From NCBI GenBank assembly GCA_964648365.1, contig CAZYLK010000090.1, forward strand, positions 1 to 23,191: a stretch of DNA of 23,191 bases. Direction: 5' to 3'. Within the stretch, counting starts at the first letter, position 1. Each line of letters starts with the position of its first letter. Below are positions 1 to 7,286 of the stretch, piece after piece. The position numbers and the translations under genes are program-made. This DNA comes from SURF-32 sp964648365. Lineage in GTDB: Bacteria > Planctomycetota > Phycisphaerae > UBA1845. Under the pieces are notes generated by a model, which did not search any database, had not been told where the DNA came from, and saw only the letters and a program-made list of their open reading frames with translations.

Positions 1-1409
1 ACCGTCCGCGCCCAGCCTTCGTGCGCATCAATCGTGCGGATCAGCGATCCATCGAAGACGCGCCACAGCTTGAGCGTTCCATCGAAGGCGGCCGACGCGA
101 GCGTGTTGCCGTCGGGCGAGAAGTCTATGCTGCGCACGTACTCGGTGTGGCCTTTGAGCGTAGCGATCAGCCGATTGTCGGACAGGCGCCAGAGCTTGAT
201 TGTGTGATCCTGACTTCCGGTGGCGAGCGTCCGCCCGTCGGGGGAGAACCTCGTCACCAGTACCGCATCGTCGTGTCCCCGGAGTCGCGCCAGCCTGCGG
301 CCGTCGGCCACGTTCCAGAGCGTTACGATCCGCTCGGCGCCGCCGGCCGCCAATACTTGTCCGTCGGGCGAGAGGTCACAGGACCAGACGAAATCGGAAA
401 ACCGGGGGAGCGTTCGCACGGGTTCGCCGTCGGATGCGCGCCACGTCGTCACGAGATGGTCTGCGCTTCCGGCCGCGACGGTCTGGCCGTCGGGCGAGAA
501 GACGACGGATCGCACCGGCGCATCAGCGACGGATCGCGACCATTCGACGCCGCCGTCGGACAGGCGCCACCGTCGCATGGTTCCGTCGTCGCTGCCGGAT
601 ACGAGCGACGCGCCGTCCGGTGTGTAGGCAATCGAGCCGACCCAGCCCGTATGATCTCTGAGCGTGCGTTCGATCTCACCGTCGTCGGTGCGCCACACGC
701 GGATGGTGTGATCCCGGCTCCCAGCCGCGATCGTCCGACCGTCTGGTGAAAAGGCAACACAGAGTACGCGGTCTTTCGCGTCCCTGAACCGGCGGATCGG
801 CTTGCCGTCTTTGACGTTCAGCAGGTGCAGTTCTCCACTGGCCTTCGCGACCGCGATCGCGGCGCCGTCCGGCGAAAATGCCAGGGCGACAGCGCTGCCG
901 CAGCACACGTCCAGCGATCGGAGTTGCTCCCCGTCCGAGACTCGCCACAGCTTGGCGTCACCACCGGCCGACGCCAGAGTCAGCCCGTCCGGCGAAAAGG
1001 CGATGGATTGAGGCGCTCCGGCCGCGAAGGTCAGGCGGCGGACGCCGTCCGGCAGACTCCAGAGCTGAATCGTCCCGTCCGTCCCGGCTGAGGCCAGTGT
1101 GGCTCCGTCCTGTGTGACAGCGACGCTGACCACGTCGGAGCCGTGGCGCAGCGACCGCAGCAGGGCGCCGTCCGAGGCACGCCACAGACGGATCACGCCC
1201 CAGGCCCGTTCTCCCGCCGAGACGAGCAATTGGCCGTCCAGGGCGTAAGCGACGGCGCGAACCTCGCCGGTGTGTCCGCCCGCCATCCAGACCACGTTGG
1301 GACGGCCTTGCGCGAGAAGGTGTGCCGCCGGAGCCCATGCGCCTAGCAGCAATGACGTCACGAGAACCGATGTCCGTGCGTATCCCTGTGCCCGTGGATG
1401 AGTCCTCAT
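1..1409 (-). CDS. Exported WD40-repeat protein (C-terminal part outside window)
   Basis: The frame is open from ATG at 1409 to the window edge (469 codons, no stop), so the gene continues to the left. Residues about 1-36 look like a signal peptide: basic start, hydrophobic core around TSVLVTSLLLGAWAPAA, likely cleavage near LLA/QG. From about residue 42 onward there are ten complete WD40 repeats and the start of an eleventh. Each has the pattern hydrophobic-FSPDG-x-TLASGS-x-D-x-TIKLWR-x-SDG; good examples are AFSPDGRTIAAGSRDHTIRVW and the repeat with FSPDGNTLASAAFDGTLKLW. WD40 repeats fold into beta-propellers that bind proteins. The repeat count suggests at least one and a half seven-blade propellers. 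No enzymatic or kinase domain is visible in the present part, but some planctomycete WD40 proteins carry other domains, so the missing C-terminus could add one. The ligand is unknown. Family call firm, role unknown. Confidence 0.9.
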   Translation of the reverse strand, partial: MRTHPRAQGYARTSVLVTSLLLGAWAPAAHLLAQGRPNVVWMAGGHTGEVRAVAYALDGQLLVSAGERAWGVIRLWRASDGALLRSLRHGSDVVSVAVTQDGATLASAGTDGTIQLWSLPDGVRRLTFAAGAPQSIAFSPDGLTLASAGGDAKLWRVSDGEQLRSLDVCCGSAVALAFSPDGAAIAVAKASGELHLLNVKDGKPIRRFRDAKDRVLCVAFSPDGRTIAAGSRDHTIRVWRTDDGEIERTLRDHTGWVGSIAYTPDGASLVSGSDDGTMRRWRLSDGGVEWSRSVADAPVRSVVFSPDGQTVAAGSADHLVTTWRASDGEPVRTLPRFSDFVWSCDLSPDGQVLAAGGAERIVTLWNVADGRRLARLRGHDDAVLVTRFSPDGRTLATGSQDHTIKLWRLSDNRLIATLKGHTEYVRSIDFSPDGNTLASAAFDGTLKLWRVFDGSLIRTIDAHEGWART

Positions 1410-1680
1410 GGGGTGAGCCTCCCGTCTAGTGCGAAACCGTGGTTACAAATTGAATGGCCGTGAACGTACTGCCGGCGCACGGGACCGGCCTTGCCGGTCG
1501 TCTCAGTACGATCGTCAGGCCGCGACCGCGGTCCGGCCCGATACAGCGCATCCGCGTTGACCCGGCTGACCTGGCCGGGTTGACCGTTTTATAGAGGCAC
1601 CAAGTGTCCGGTCGAGCGGGAAGTTCACTTGTAGCACGCAGAATCACTGCTCTACGCTTGCGCCGAACCAACGGCGGGCG
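1410..1680. other. Gene-poor stretch upstream of the WD40 gene
   Basis: No credible coding frame is seen on either strand; the short minus-strand frame here has an arginine-rich, low-quality translation. It holds a small hairpin at about 1483-1499 (GACCGG/CCGGTC arms) and, read on the minus strand, a TATAAAA block near 1587-1593 that could be a -10 region for the WD40 gene. No matching -35 was found. It probably contains the promoter of the WD40 gene. Confidence 0.35.
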
Positions 1681-1877
1681 CTACCCTTCGCACGAATAAT
1701 CGACAAAGTCCTGGACGCCGCATTCCCAGGTGGCGGTTGCCCGGCCCGCGGGCGACACCTGTTCTAGTTTGATCTTGCCCCTTCCCGAGTCGTTCACCGT
1801 TCCAGCCCCCTGCTCCCCGTCGGAAAGTTCGACCGTAAACTGGGCGCCGGGCACGCCGCCTCGTCAACGTCGATCAT
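1681..1877 (-). pseudogene. Frame-broken small ORF, beta-sandwich-like fragment
   Basis: On the minus strand the frame ending at TAG 1683-1681 has a protein-like translation of about 60 residues, including VPGAQFTVELSDG, GTVNDSGRGKIKL and ATWECGVQDFVDYSCEG. It has no ATG; the first in-frame GTG is at 1854, and a TGA lies at 1866-1864. A different frame starts at ATG 1877 with MIDVDEA and would join it if one base were added near 1860. The Gly/Pro spacing and alternating hydrophobic residues recall transthyretin- or Ig-like beta modules, which is only a resemblance. No Shine-Dalgarno sequence is seen. It may be a decayed gene, a sequencing indel, or chance. The function is unknown. Confidence 0.3.
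1708..1722. repeat. 15-bp direct repeat, left copy
   Basis: GTCCTGGACGCCGCA occurs here and again at 1931-1945 in the same orientation. Both copies are preceded by a related AT-rich block (GAATAATCG here, GAATTATTCG there). The repeat encloses most of the frame-broken small ORF. Confidence 0.5.
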
Positions 1878-1930
1878 ACCGTTTCGCCGCAGGATCGCCA
1901 ATCGCTGCGTCGCGGTGCCGGAATTATTCG

Positions 1931-1945
1931 GTCCTGGACGCCGCA
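1931..1945. repeat. 15-bp direct repeat, right copy
   Basis: Exact second copy of GTCCTGGACGCCGCA, 223 bp from the copy at 1708-1722 and just downstream of the porB stop codon. It could be a duplication or recombination scar. Confidence 0.5.
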
Positions 1946-1970
1946 GGGTGGTTCGTTATGGCGCCGGCAG

Positions 1971-2864
1971 TCAATCCGCCGGAAACAGCTTCGCCAGCCC
2001 GTCCAGCTTGTGCCATTGCCGCTGGACATAGCCTTCCAGATGCTTCGGGTCCACCGTGGCAGACGTGTAGCGGCGCTGGTGGGTGGTGTAGTCGGCGATG
2101 GGCGTGCCGTCGGGGCGGATGTTGATGCGGTAGCGGGCGCCGTCGAAGACTTCGTACACGGGGAACAGGCCGCAGCGCACCGCCGTGCGGATCAGCTCGA
2201 TGCTCTCCTCCGGCTCGGACTTCCAGCCGGTCGGGCACGGCGACAGCATGAGCAGAAAGCGGAAGCCCTGCATGTCGCGGGCGGTGTGGATCTTGCGCAG
2301 AAAATCCTCGCGGTGGGCGATGGAAAGCGTCGCCGCATAGGGCACGCGGTGGGCGGCCATGATGGCCATGATGTCTTTCTTTTCTTCCTTCTTGCCGGCC
2401 GCGGTCGTGGCCGTCCGGACGCCTTCCGGCGTGGCGCCGCTGCGCTGGCCGCCGGTGTTGCCGTAGATCTCGTTGTCGTAGCAGATGTAGATGATGTTCT
2501 CGTTGCGCTCGGCCGCGGCCGAAAGCGTCGCCATGCCGATGTCATAGGTTCCGCCGTCGCCCGTCCAGCAGACGACCGGGTCTTTCTCATCATTCAGCGC
2601 ATGGACGGCGCTGATGCCCGTGGCGATGGCGGCGGCGCTCGCGAACGTGGACGCGGCCGTGGGCACGCCGTACGCGCTGGTGGGGAATGCCCCGGCCGTG
2701 ACGATCGAACAGGACGCGGGGATCACCAGCGTCGGTCGCAGCGTCTCCAGTGCCTCCTCCAGCCAGCGCAGCCCGATCGACATGCCGCAGCCGGCACAGT
2801 TGGTGTTGCCCGGGCGCAACATGCAGGATTCGTAGGTTTGCGGTTGTGTCAGCGTCGTGGTCAT
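1971..2864 (-). CDS. porB: Pyruvate:ferredoxin oxidoreductase beta subunit (TPP-binding)
   Basis: This 297-residue protein is the thiamine-diphosphate subunit of a Por-type 2-oxoacid:ferredoxin oxidoreductase, which converts pyruvate and CoA to acetyl-CoA and CO2. The TPP motif is GDGG at 102-105, followed about 25 residues later by YDNEIYGNTG (129-138). Cysteines C23 and C26 (NCAGCG), C51 (PASCS) and C210 (LSPCPTGW) match the four ligands of the beta-subunit [4Fe-4S] cluster. I chose ATG 2864, which overlaps the porA stop as ATGA and has AGAGGTG upstream; a GTG at 2882 would add six residues. The ATGA overlap implies translational coupling to porA. Length is usual for the family. Pyruvate is the likeliest substrate, but other 2-oxoacids cannot be excluded from sequence alone. 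Confidence 0.93.
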   Translation of the reverse strand: MTTTLTQPQTYESCMLRPGNTNCAGCGMSIGLRWLEEALETLRPTLVIPASCSIVTAGAFPTSAYGVPTAASTFASAAAIATGISAVHALNDEKDPVVCWTGDGGTYDIGMATLSAAAERNENIIYICYDNEIYGNTGGQRSGATPEGVRTATTAAGKKEEKKDIMAIMAAHRVPYAATLSIAHREDFLRKIHTARDMQGFRFLLMLSPCPTGWKSEPEESIELIRTAVRCGLFPVYEVFDGARYRINIRPDGTPIADYTTHQRRYTSATVDPKHLEGYVQRQWHKLDGLAKLFPAD

Positions 2865-4033
2865 ACGCACACCTCTTTCCACATGGGTTCCGCCCAGTCG
2901 TTTCGCTGCAATACGTCGTCTGCGATCTCGTCGATATGAGCCGGCGTCACGTCGCCGCCGCCGATGCCTACGAGATAATTCTGCACGAGCACGTCGCGCC
3001 GATGGCGCAGGCTGGTGACGATCTCCTGCCAGAAGATCCCGCCGCTGCCGGGCGAATGGTTTCTGTCCAGCACGGCCACCCGTTTCGCGTGGCCAATGGC
3101 GGCCGCGAGCTGTTCGCGTGGGAACGGCCGGAACATCTTGGCCCGAATCAGACCGATCTTTTCGCCCGCCTCGCGCCGGCGTTTGACGACGTTGCGGGCG
3201 GTACGGGCCATGGTGTTCGTTGCAACGAGCACTGTCTCGGCATCCGCGGTGTCATCTGCCTGAACCGCGCCCGCGGGCCGGCGGCCGAAGACCTGCTCGA
3301 ACTCATCGAGCGCTTCTTCGAGCACCTCGGGCACACGTTCCATCGCCTGCTGAATCTCGATGCGATGATGCTCGGTCTCCTTCGGCCACGTCAGTCCGCC
3401 CATGGTGTTCGGGTGATCGCGCATCAGGCGATGCGGCACGTTACACGGCGGAAGGTAGCGATCTACGAGATCCTGTTCCGGCAAATCGACCACCATCTGC
3501 GTGTGCGACGTCACAAATCCGTCCTGCGCGACCATCGCCGGCAGCAGGATGCGCGGATCCTCGGCGACACGGAACGCGACGAGGATCGTATCGACGAGAT
3601 CCTGGTGCGACTCCGTGTAGAACTGCAACCAGGCGGCGTCGCGCAGCATCAGGCTGTCGCCCTGATCCACCCAGATGTTCCACGGCGGGCCGAGCGTGCG
3701 ATTAACCGCAATCATCACGATCGGCAGGCGATAGTAGCCGGCCGCGAAGACGTTTTCGGTCATGTAGGCCAGGCCGTTGGAGGAACTGGCCGTCATGGTC
3801 CGGGCGCCCGCCAGCGCCGCCCCGATGCACACCGCCATGGCGCTGTGTTCGGACTCCACCGGTGTGATCGTGCCCTTGGTAAAGTTAAACGCCCGCAGAA
3901 ACTCGATGATCTCCGTCTGCGGCGTGATCGGATAGGCCCCGCCGGCACAGCCGCGAGCGAAGCGGTTCGCCTCTCCCGCCACAGCCAGAGCATGACCCGC
4001 TGCATTATTTCCAGTGACTAACGTACGTGGCAT
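2861..4033 (-). CDS. porA: Pyruvate:ferredoxin oxidoreductase alpha subunit
   Basis: This 390-residue alpha subunit carries the pyrimidine-binding and CoA-side domains of the Por complex. Visible signatures are AYPITPQTEI (33-42), VESEHSAM (59-66), SSSNGLAYMTE (83-93), NRTLGPPWNIW (111-121) and DGFVTSHT (171-178), followed by the transketolase-C-like domain that ends in LDRNHSPGSGG and a C-terminal VQNYLVGIGGGDVT block. The glutamate of VESEHS is the expected TPP-activating residue. The start ATG 4033 has GGAG six bases upstream. It follows the fused gamma/reductase/ferredoxin gene on the same strand after a 302-bp gap filled by an inverted-repeat element, and overlaps porB by four bases. Confidence 0.93.
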   Translation of the reverse strand: MPRTLVTGNNAAGHALAVAGEANRFARGCAGGAYPITPQTEIIEFLRAFNFTKGTITPVESEHSAMAVCIGAALAGARTMTASSSNGLAYMTENVFAAGYYRLPIVMIAVNRTLGPPWNIWVDQGDSLMLRDAAWLQFYTESHQDLVDTILVAFRVAEDPRILLPAMVAQDGFVTSHTQMVVDLPEQDLVDRYLPPCNVPHRLMRDHPNTMGGLTWPKETEHHRIEIQQAMERVPEVLEEALDEFEQVFGRRPAGAVQADDTADAETVLVATNTMARTARNVVKRRREAGEKIGLIRAKMFRPFPREQLAAAIGHAKRVAVLDRNHSPGSGGIFWQEIVTSLRHRRDVLVQNYLVGIGGGDVTPAHIDEIADDVLQRNDWAEPMWKEVCV

Positions 4034-4049
4034 GGTTCGCTCCAGCAGA

Positions 4050-4097
4050 AGGGAGTAAGGGAGTAAGGGAGTGAGGGAGTAAGGGAAGAAGGCGAGG
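4050..4097 (+). repeat. Octamer tandem array, left arm
   Basis: Units read AGGGAGTA, AGGGAGTA, AGGGAGTG, AGGGAGTA, AGGGAAGA, AGGCGAGG from 4050 inward. It begins seven bases upstream of the porA Shine-Dalgarno (CTCC at 4040-4043 on the plus strand), which it leaves intact. Confidence 0.85.
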
Positions 4098-4207
4098 ATG
4101 ACACATAGCCGGCAGATGATATACGTCTCAGCTTCGACGACTCGCTCGGAACCGGATTGTCAACCTTCCCTTGTTTCACAGGCTCTTGGTCTCTTGAAGC
4201 ATGTCCT

Positions 4208-4236
4208 GAACCCGCTCCCTCATGGTCGCGGCTCGG
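4208..4236. repeat. Possible dispersed repeat motif
   Basis: The segment CCCGCTCCCTCATGGTCGCG with its flanks has the look of a short repeat I recall from other planctomycete genomes, where it is often read as PLPHGRGS in spurious frames. That is memory, not a search. Only one copy is seen here. Confidence 0.3.
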
Positions 4237-4289
4237 ATTGCGCTCCGCGCTAAATAATCTTCCGGAATCCGCAAACTACTCCCCTCTTC

Positions 4290-4337
4290 TCTTCCCTCAC
4301 TCCCTTACTCCCTCACTCCCTCACTCCCTCACTCCCT
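4290..4337 (-). repeat. Octamer tandem array, right arm
   Basis: Read on the minus strand from 4337 inward, the units are AGGGAGTG three times, AGGGAGTA, AGGGAGTG, AGGGAAGA. It is the inverted partner of 4050-4097. The first two bases of the array complete the TAG stop codon (4338-4336) of the upstream fusion gene. The regular GGG tracts separated by five bases satisfy the usual G-quadruplex pattern on the mRNA-sense strand. Confidence 0.85.
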
Positions 4338-6561
4338 ACAACTCAGCCATATACACAACGCCCCGCGGGCATTGTGACGCGCACAGGCCGCAGCCTTTGC
4401 AATAGGAGTAATCAAACTCGTAGCCGGCGCCGTCTCGGCGCACGATGCCTTCGGGGCAGTGCTGCACGCATCGGTCGCAGTGGTTGCACACGCCGCAACT
4501 GAAGCAGCGTTGCGCCTCCGCGGCCGCGGGGTGGTGCGACGGCTCGTCCAGGAACCCGCGGCGCACCTCCGTGAAGGTGATCCGCCGATGATGCGGCGGC
4601 AGCATGACGCCCTCTTCGCGCGGCCGGTGGGCGAAGAGTTGCATCCCGATGACATCCGATGTCGCCACGGCCTCGGCCGGGGGGGGGAAAAGGTCTTCGC
4701 CGGTCAGCGTCCGATGGATGTGCAGCGCGGCCGTGCGACCGCTGCCGATCGCGGCGGTCACCGTGCCGGCATTGTCCGCGAAGTCCCCGCCCAGGAAGAT
4801 CGGCGCCCCGCTGAGACCCACGAGCCGGTGATCGTCCCGCATCTCGGCCCCCTCGGGCACGATGGACAGATCCGACGACTGGCCCAGGGCCAGGATGATC
4901 CGGTCGCACACAAGGTCATAGATCGCATCATCGGTGGTCTCGGGCACCGGCTGCGCGCGTCCCGACGCGTCCGGCTCGCCCAGCCGCATCCGCTGGCAGG
5001 TCAGCGTCAGACGTCCCACGTCCTCATGCATCCGGAGCGGCGCGACCAGTTCGTGCAGTTCGACGCCCTCATCCAGACCTTCGTGAACTTCTTCCATGAT
5101 GGCCGGCATCTGATCGCGCGTGCGGCGATAGACGATCCGCACCCGATGCGCCCCCAGCCGCACAGCCGTGCGCGCCGCGTCGATGGCGGTGTTGCCGCCG
5201 CCGATCACGACGACGTCCTGACGACGCAGCGAGACGTCTTCGCGGCGAACGCGGTCGAGGAAGTCGATGCCCTGCTCCACGCGTCCCGCCGATCCGCCCG
5301 CCTCCGGCCCGAGCTTGAGTCCGCGGGCGATTTGCAGGCCGGTTCCTACGAACACCGCGTCGAACTGCGTCGACAGTCGATGAAGTTCTTCGCGATCCAC
5401 GAAATGCTTCAGATGCGGCACGACGCCGTGCGCCAGGATATATTCTATTTCATCCACCAGGACGGGTTCGGGCAGGCGATATTCGGGGATGCCGGTGCGC
5501 AGCAGGCCGCCCAGCGCCGCCCCCCCCTCGAACAGCTCGACGCGATATCCCAGCCGCGCCAGCGAGTAGGCCGCGCTCAATCCCGCCGGCCCCGATCCTA
5601 CGACTGCAACGCTGTGAGCCCGCCACGGCTGGGTCGGCTCCGGCCGCGGGGCATGGTCGGCGACGTAGCGCTCGATCTCGCGGATGTTGACCGCCTGATC
5701 GAGCTCGGCCCGGTTGCACGCCTCCATGCAGGGCGCAGGGCACACCCGCCCGCACACCGCGGGGAACGGCGACGTTTGCAGAATCGTCTCAAGCGCTTTC
5801 GCATAGTCCTCGCGACCGGCCGCTTCGACGAAGCTGCGAACGTCGTTGCCGGCCGGGCAGCCGTTGTTGCACGGCGGCGTAAGCTGTCGCCGATGGGGAG
5901 CACGCGTGGCCCAGTTGCCGGTGCGGATGGTCGGCATCCCGCCGGTGTCCGGGTCGAGAATCCCGGCGACGTGGCCATTCACCGCCGCGGCCGTTGCTTT
6001 CGGAATGCGACCCGGCAGTTTCGCCGTGCGAACCGCTTCGAACGCCTCCCTTGCGGAGTCGACGTTCGACCCGCCGAACTTCACGCTGGCCAGGGCCGCA
6101 TCCACGTCGGCCAGCTCCAGCCCGAAGACGCGCGCGACCGCGCCGAGCAGCGTCGTGTTTACGATCGGCACCGCCCGCGTGCCCAGCCCGTGGGCCACGG
6201 CGATCCCGGTGCCATCCACCACGGCTACCTTGCGCCCGGCGAAGACCTCGGCATAAGCGTCCGCCGGCTGCGATGTATTGAGGATGACCCAGCCGTCGGG
6301 GCACAGCCCGCGCGTGACGTTCGGCCCGATCAGCGTCGGGTCGAGCACGATGACGTGGTTGGGCCGGCTGACCTGGTTGTGGTTGGTGATCTCCTCGTCG
6401 TCGATGCGCACGAACGCCTGCAACGGCGCTCCGGAGCGCTCGGCCGCGTAGACGCCGAACGCCTGCACATGCTTGTCGCGGAGGAAGTATGCCGAGGCGA
6501 TGAGCTTGGCCAGCGTCACGCCGCCCTGGCCGCCGCGTCCGTGGATGGTGATTTCGATCAT
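4336..6561 (-). CDS. Fused Por gamma subunit / GltD-like NADPH-FAD oxidoreductase / 2x[4Fe-4S] ferredoxin
   Basis: The 741-residue product joins three parts normally encoded separately. Residues 1-190 are the 2-oxoacid oxidoreductase gamma domain (GRGGQGGVTLAK, AFGVYAAERSGAPLQAFVRI). Residues about 228-640 are a GltD-like module: an N-terminal Fe-S region with CNNGC (231, 235) and CGRVCPAPCMEAC (270-282), FAD site GSGPAG (322-327), NADPH site GGGNTA (454-459) with YRRTRDQMPA behind it, and a second FAD contact GGDFADNAGTV. Residues 686-731 are a ferredoxin-like tail with CFSCGVCNHCDRCVQHCP and CKGCGLCASQCP. Start ATG 6561 was chosen over an upstream alternative at 6606 because the gamma domain begins at MIEITIHGRGGQGG and GAAAGG lies upstream. 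It replaces separate porG and porD genes. By inference it passes electrons between pyruvate-derived clusters, ferredoxin and NADP(H). Confidence 0.9.
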   Translation of the reverse strand: MIEITIHGRGGQGGVTLAKLIASAYFLRDKHVQAFGVYAAERSGAPLQAFVRIDDEEITNHNQVSRPNHVIVLDPTLIGPNVTRGLCPDGWVILNTSQPADAYAEVFAGRKVAVVDGTGIAVAHGLGTRAVPIVNTTLLGAVARVFGLELADVDAALASVKFGGSNVDSAREAFEAVRTAKLPGRIPKATAAAVNGHVAGILDPDTGGMPTIRTGNWATRAPHRRQLTPPCNNGCPAGNDVRSFVEAAGREDYAKALETILQTSPFPAVCGRVCPAPCMEACNRAELDQAVNIREIERYVADHAPRPEPTQPWRAHSVAVVGSGPAGLSAAYSLARLGYRVELFEGGAALGGLLRTGIPEYRLPEPVLVDEIEYILAHGVVPHLKHFVDREELHRLSTQFDAVFVGTGLQIARGLKLGPEAGGSAGRVEQGIDFLDRVRREDVSLRRQDVVVIGGGNTAIDAARTAVRLGAHRVRIVYRRTRDQMPAIMEEVHEGLDEGVELHELVAPLRMHEDVGRLTLTCQRMRLGEPDASGRAQPVPETTDDAIYDLVCDRIILALGQSSDLSIVPEGAEMRDDHRLVGLSGAPIFLGGDFADNAGTVTAAIGSGRTAALHIHRTLTGEDLFPPPAEAVATSDVIGMQLFAHRPREEGVMLPPHHRRITFTEVRRGFLDEPSHHPAAAEAQRCFSCGVCNHCDRCVQHCPEGIVRRDGAGYEFDYSYCKGCGLCASQCPRGVVYMAEL

Positions 6562-6710
6562 GCCCCGACCTTTCCTTCTCAAGGCGGGGCCGGCGCAGGG
6601 AATCACGGTTGCCGGGCAGGCGGAAGTCCGGACCGCTCAGCCGCGAGCGTCCGGCGGTAGATCACGACCGCGGACCGGCGAACAGGTCTCCGGCCTGACG
6701 GGCGCGATGC

Positions 6711-6734
6711 GACCCCGTCCTTGTGGGAGGGGTC
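6711..6734 (-). terminator. GC-rich hairpin between the signalling cluster and the por operon
   Basis: GACCCCGTCC and GGGAGGGGTC form a ten-pair stem with one mismatch and a TTGT loop, about 60 bases beyond the stop of the membrane protein gene. There is no U-tract, so it is only terminator-like; it could equally be a REP-type palindrome. It separates two minus-strand gene groups. Confidence 0.35.
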
Positions 6735-6792
6735 TAGCAATTCGCGTGCCTACCGGGGTTGGTGGCGGTCTCGCCGCGGGCGGGGCAACCCT

Positions 6793-7272
6793 CTATTCGG
6801 CGTTGACCATTCGGATGATCTCGTCCGGAGACACGGCAAGACCTCGCCGCACCAGTTCCTGGAACGATTCCTCTGGAATGGGCACCACAGCCTTCGTTTC
6901 GAAAAGTACCCGCCTGCAGCCCCCATGGCAGGGCCTTGGGCACCACGCGATCGCGCGGACGACCCCCGATTCGGAGCCAAAATGGACAGGCCCGTCGAAG
7001 GGGTGATACTCGTACGCCCCGCTTCGGCACCGCCACCGTGTCGGGTCTGGGAGTGACGACGCAAGGAGGGTCTCGCCATCGTCGGAGGTGACCGCGACAT
7101 CATCCCACAGGGCCTTCAATCTGCCGACGCATCCGAGGTCGGAACTGACACCGAAGAGGAAGAACTGTGCTGCGAGCGCGAGGCCGCAGAATGCCAGTAC
7201 AACGGCAAACCAGATCCGCTTCGACCGGCGCGAGCGTTCGGGGAAAAGGCTCTTTTCGGCGGGTGCGGTCAT
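6793..7272 (-). CDS. Small membrane-anchored protein of unknown function
   Basis: The 159-residue protein has a basic N-terminus (PERSRRSKR), one transmembrane helix at about 20-42 (IWFAVVLAFCGLALAAQFFLF) and a non-cytoplasmic domain of about 115 residues with five cysteines (DLGCVG, WRCRSG, WCPRPCHGGC). No family is recognised. It starts 14 bases after the acylphosphatase stop with AAAGG in front of ATG 7272, so it is probably co-transcribed with it. The C-terminal FQELVRRGLAVSPDEIIRMVNAE looks like a helical tail. The CPRPCHGGC cluster could form disulfides or bind metal, which is a guess. Confidence 0.7.
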   Translation of the reverse strand: MTAPAEKSLFPERSRRSKRIWFAVVLAFCGLALAAQFFLFGVSSDLGCVGRLKALWDDVAVTSDDGETLLASSLPDPTRWRCRSGAYEYHPFDGPVHFGSESGVVRAIAWCPRPCHGGCRRVLFETKAVVPIPEESFQELVRRGLAVSPDEIIRMVNAE

Positions 7273-7286
7273 GAGCCTTTACTTGG

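Larger units (their letters stand above)
4050..4337. mobile_element. Inverted-array element between the por fusion gene and porA
   Basis: About 288 bp are bounded by two inverted arrays of an octamer, AGGGAGTR, at 4050-4097 and 4290-4337. Both arrays decay toward the inside into AGGGAAGA-like units. The core has no convincing gene and includes a segment that looks like a dispersed planctomycete repeat at 4208-4236. The architecture resembles a non-autonomous, MITE-like insertion, but target-site duplications are not evident. It lies wholly inside the por operon. The por transcript would carry a long purine-rich/pyrimidine-rich stem. Confidence 0.45.

Noticed and set aside
21..749. Plus-strand frame in the first 750 bases
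   Set aside because: The minus strand encodes clear WD40 repeats; the periodic plus-strand translation simply mirrors them.
1426..1671. Small minus-strand ORF of about 81 codons
   Set aside because: Arg-rich, no ribosome-binding site, no resemblance to a family.
2010..4021. Two plus-strand frames opposite porB and porA
   Set aside because: Both are antisense to well-supported subunit genes.
4050..4337. CRISPR-like array
   Set aside because: Units are 8 bp, contiguous and without spacers.
4157..4405. Plus-strand ORF reading PHSLTPSLPHSLTP
   Set aside because: It is the octamer array translated in one frame; start and flanks show no gene.
4459..6660. Long plus-strand frame opposite the por fusion gene
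   Set aside because: Antisense shadow; the minus-strand product has all expected cofactor motifs.
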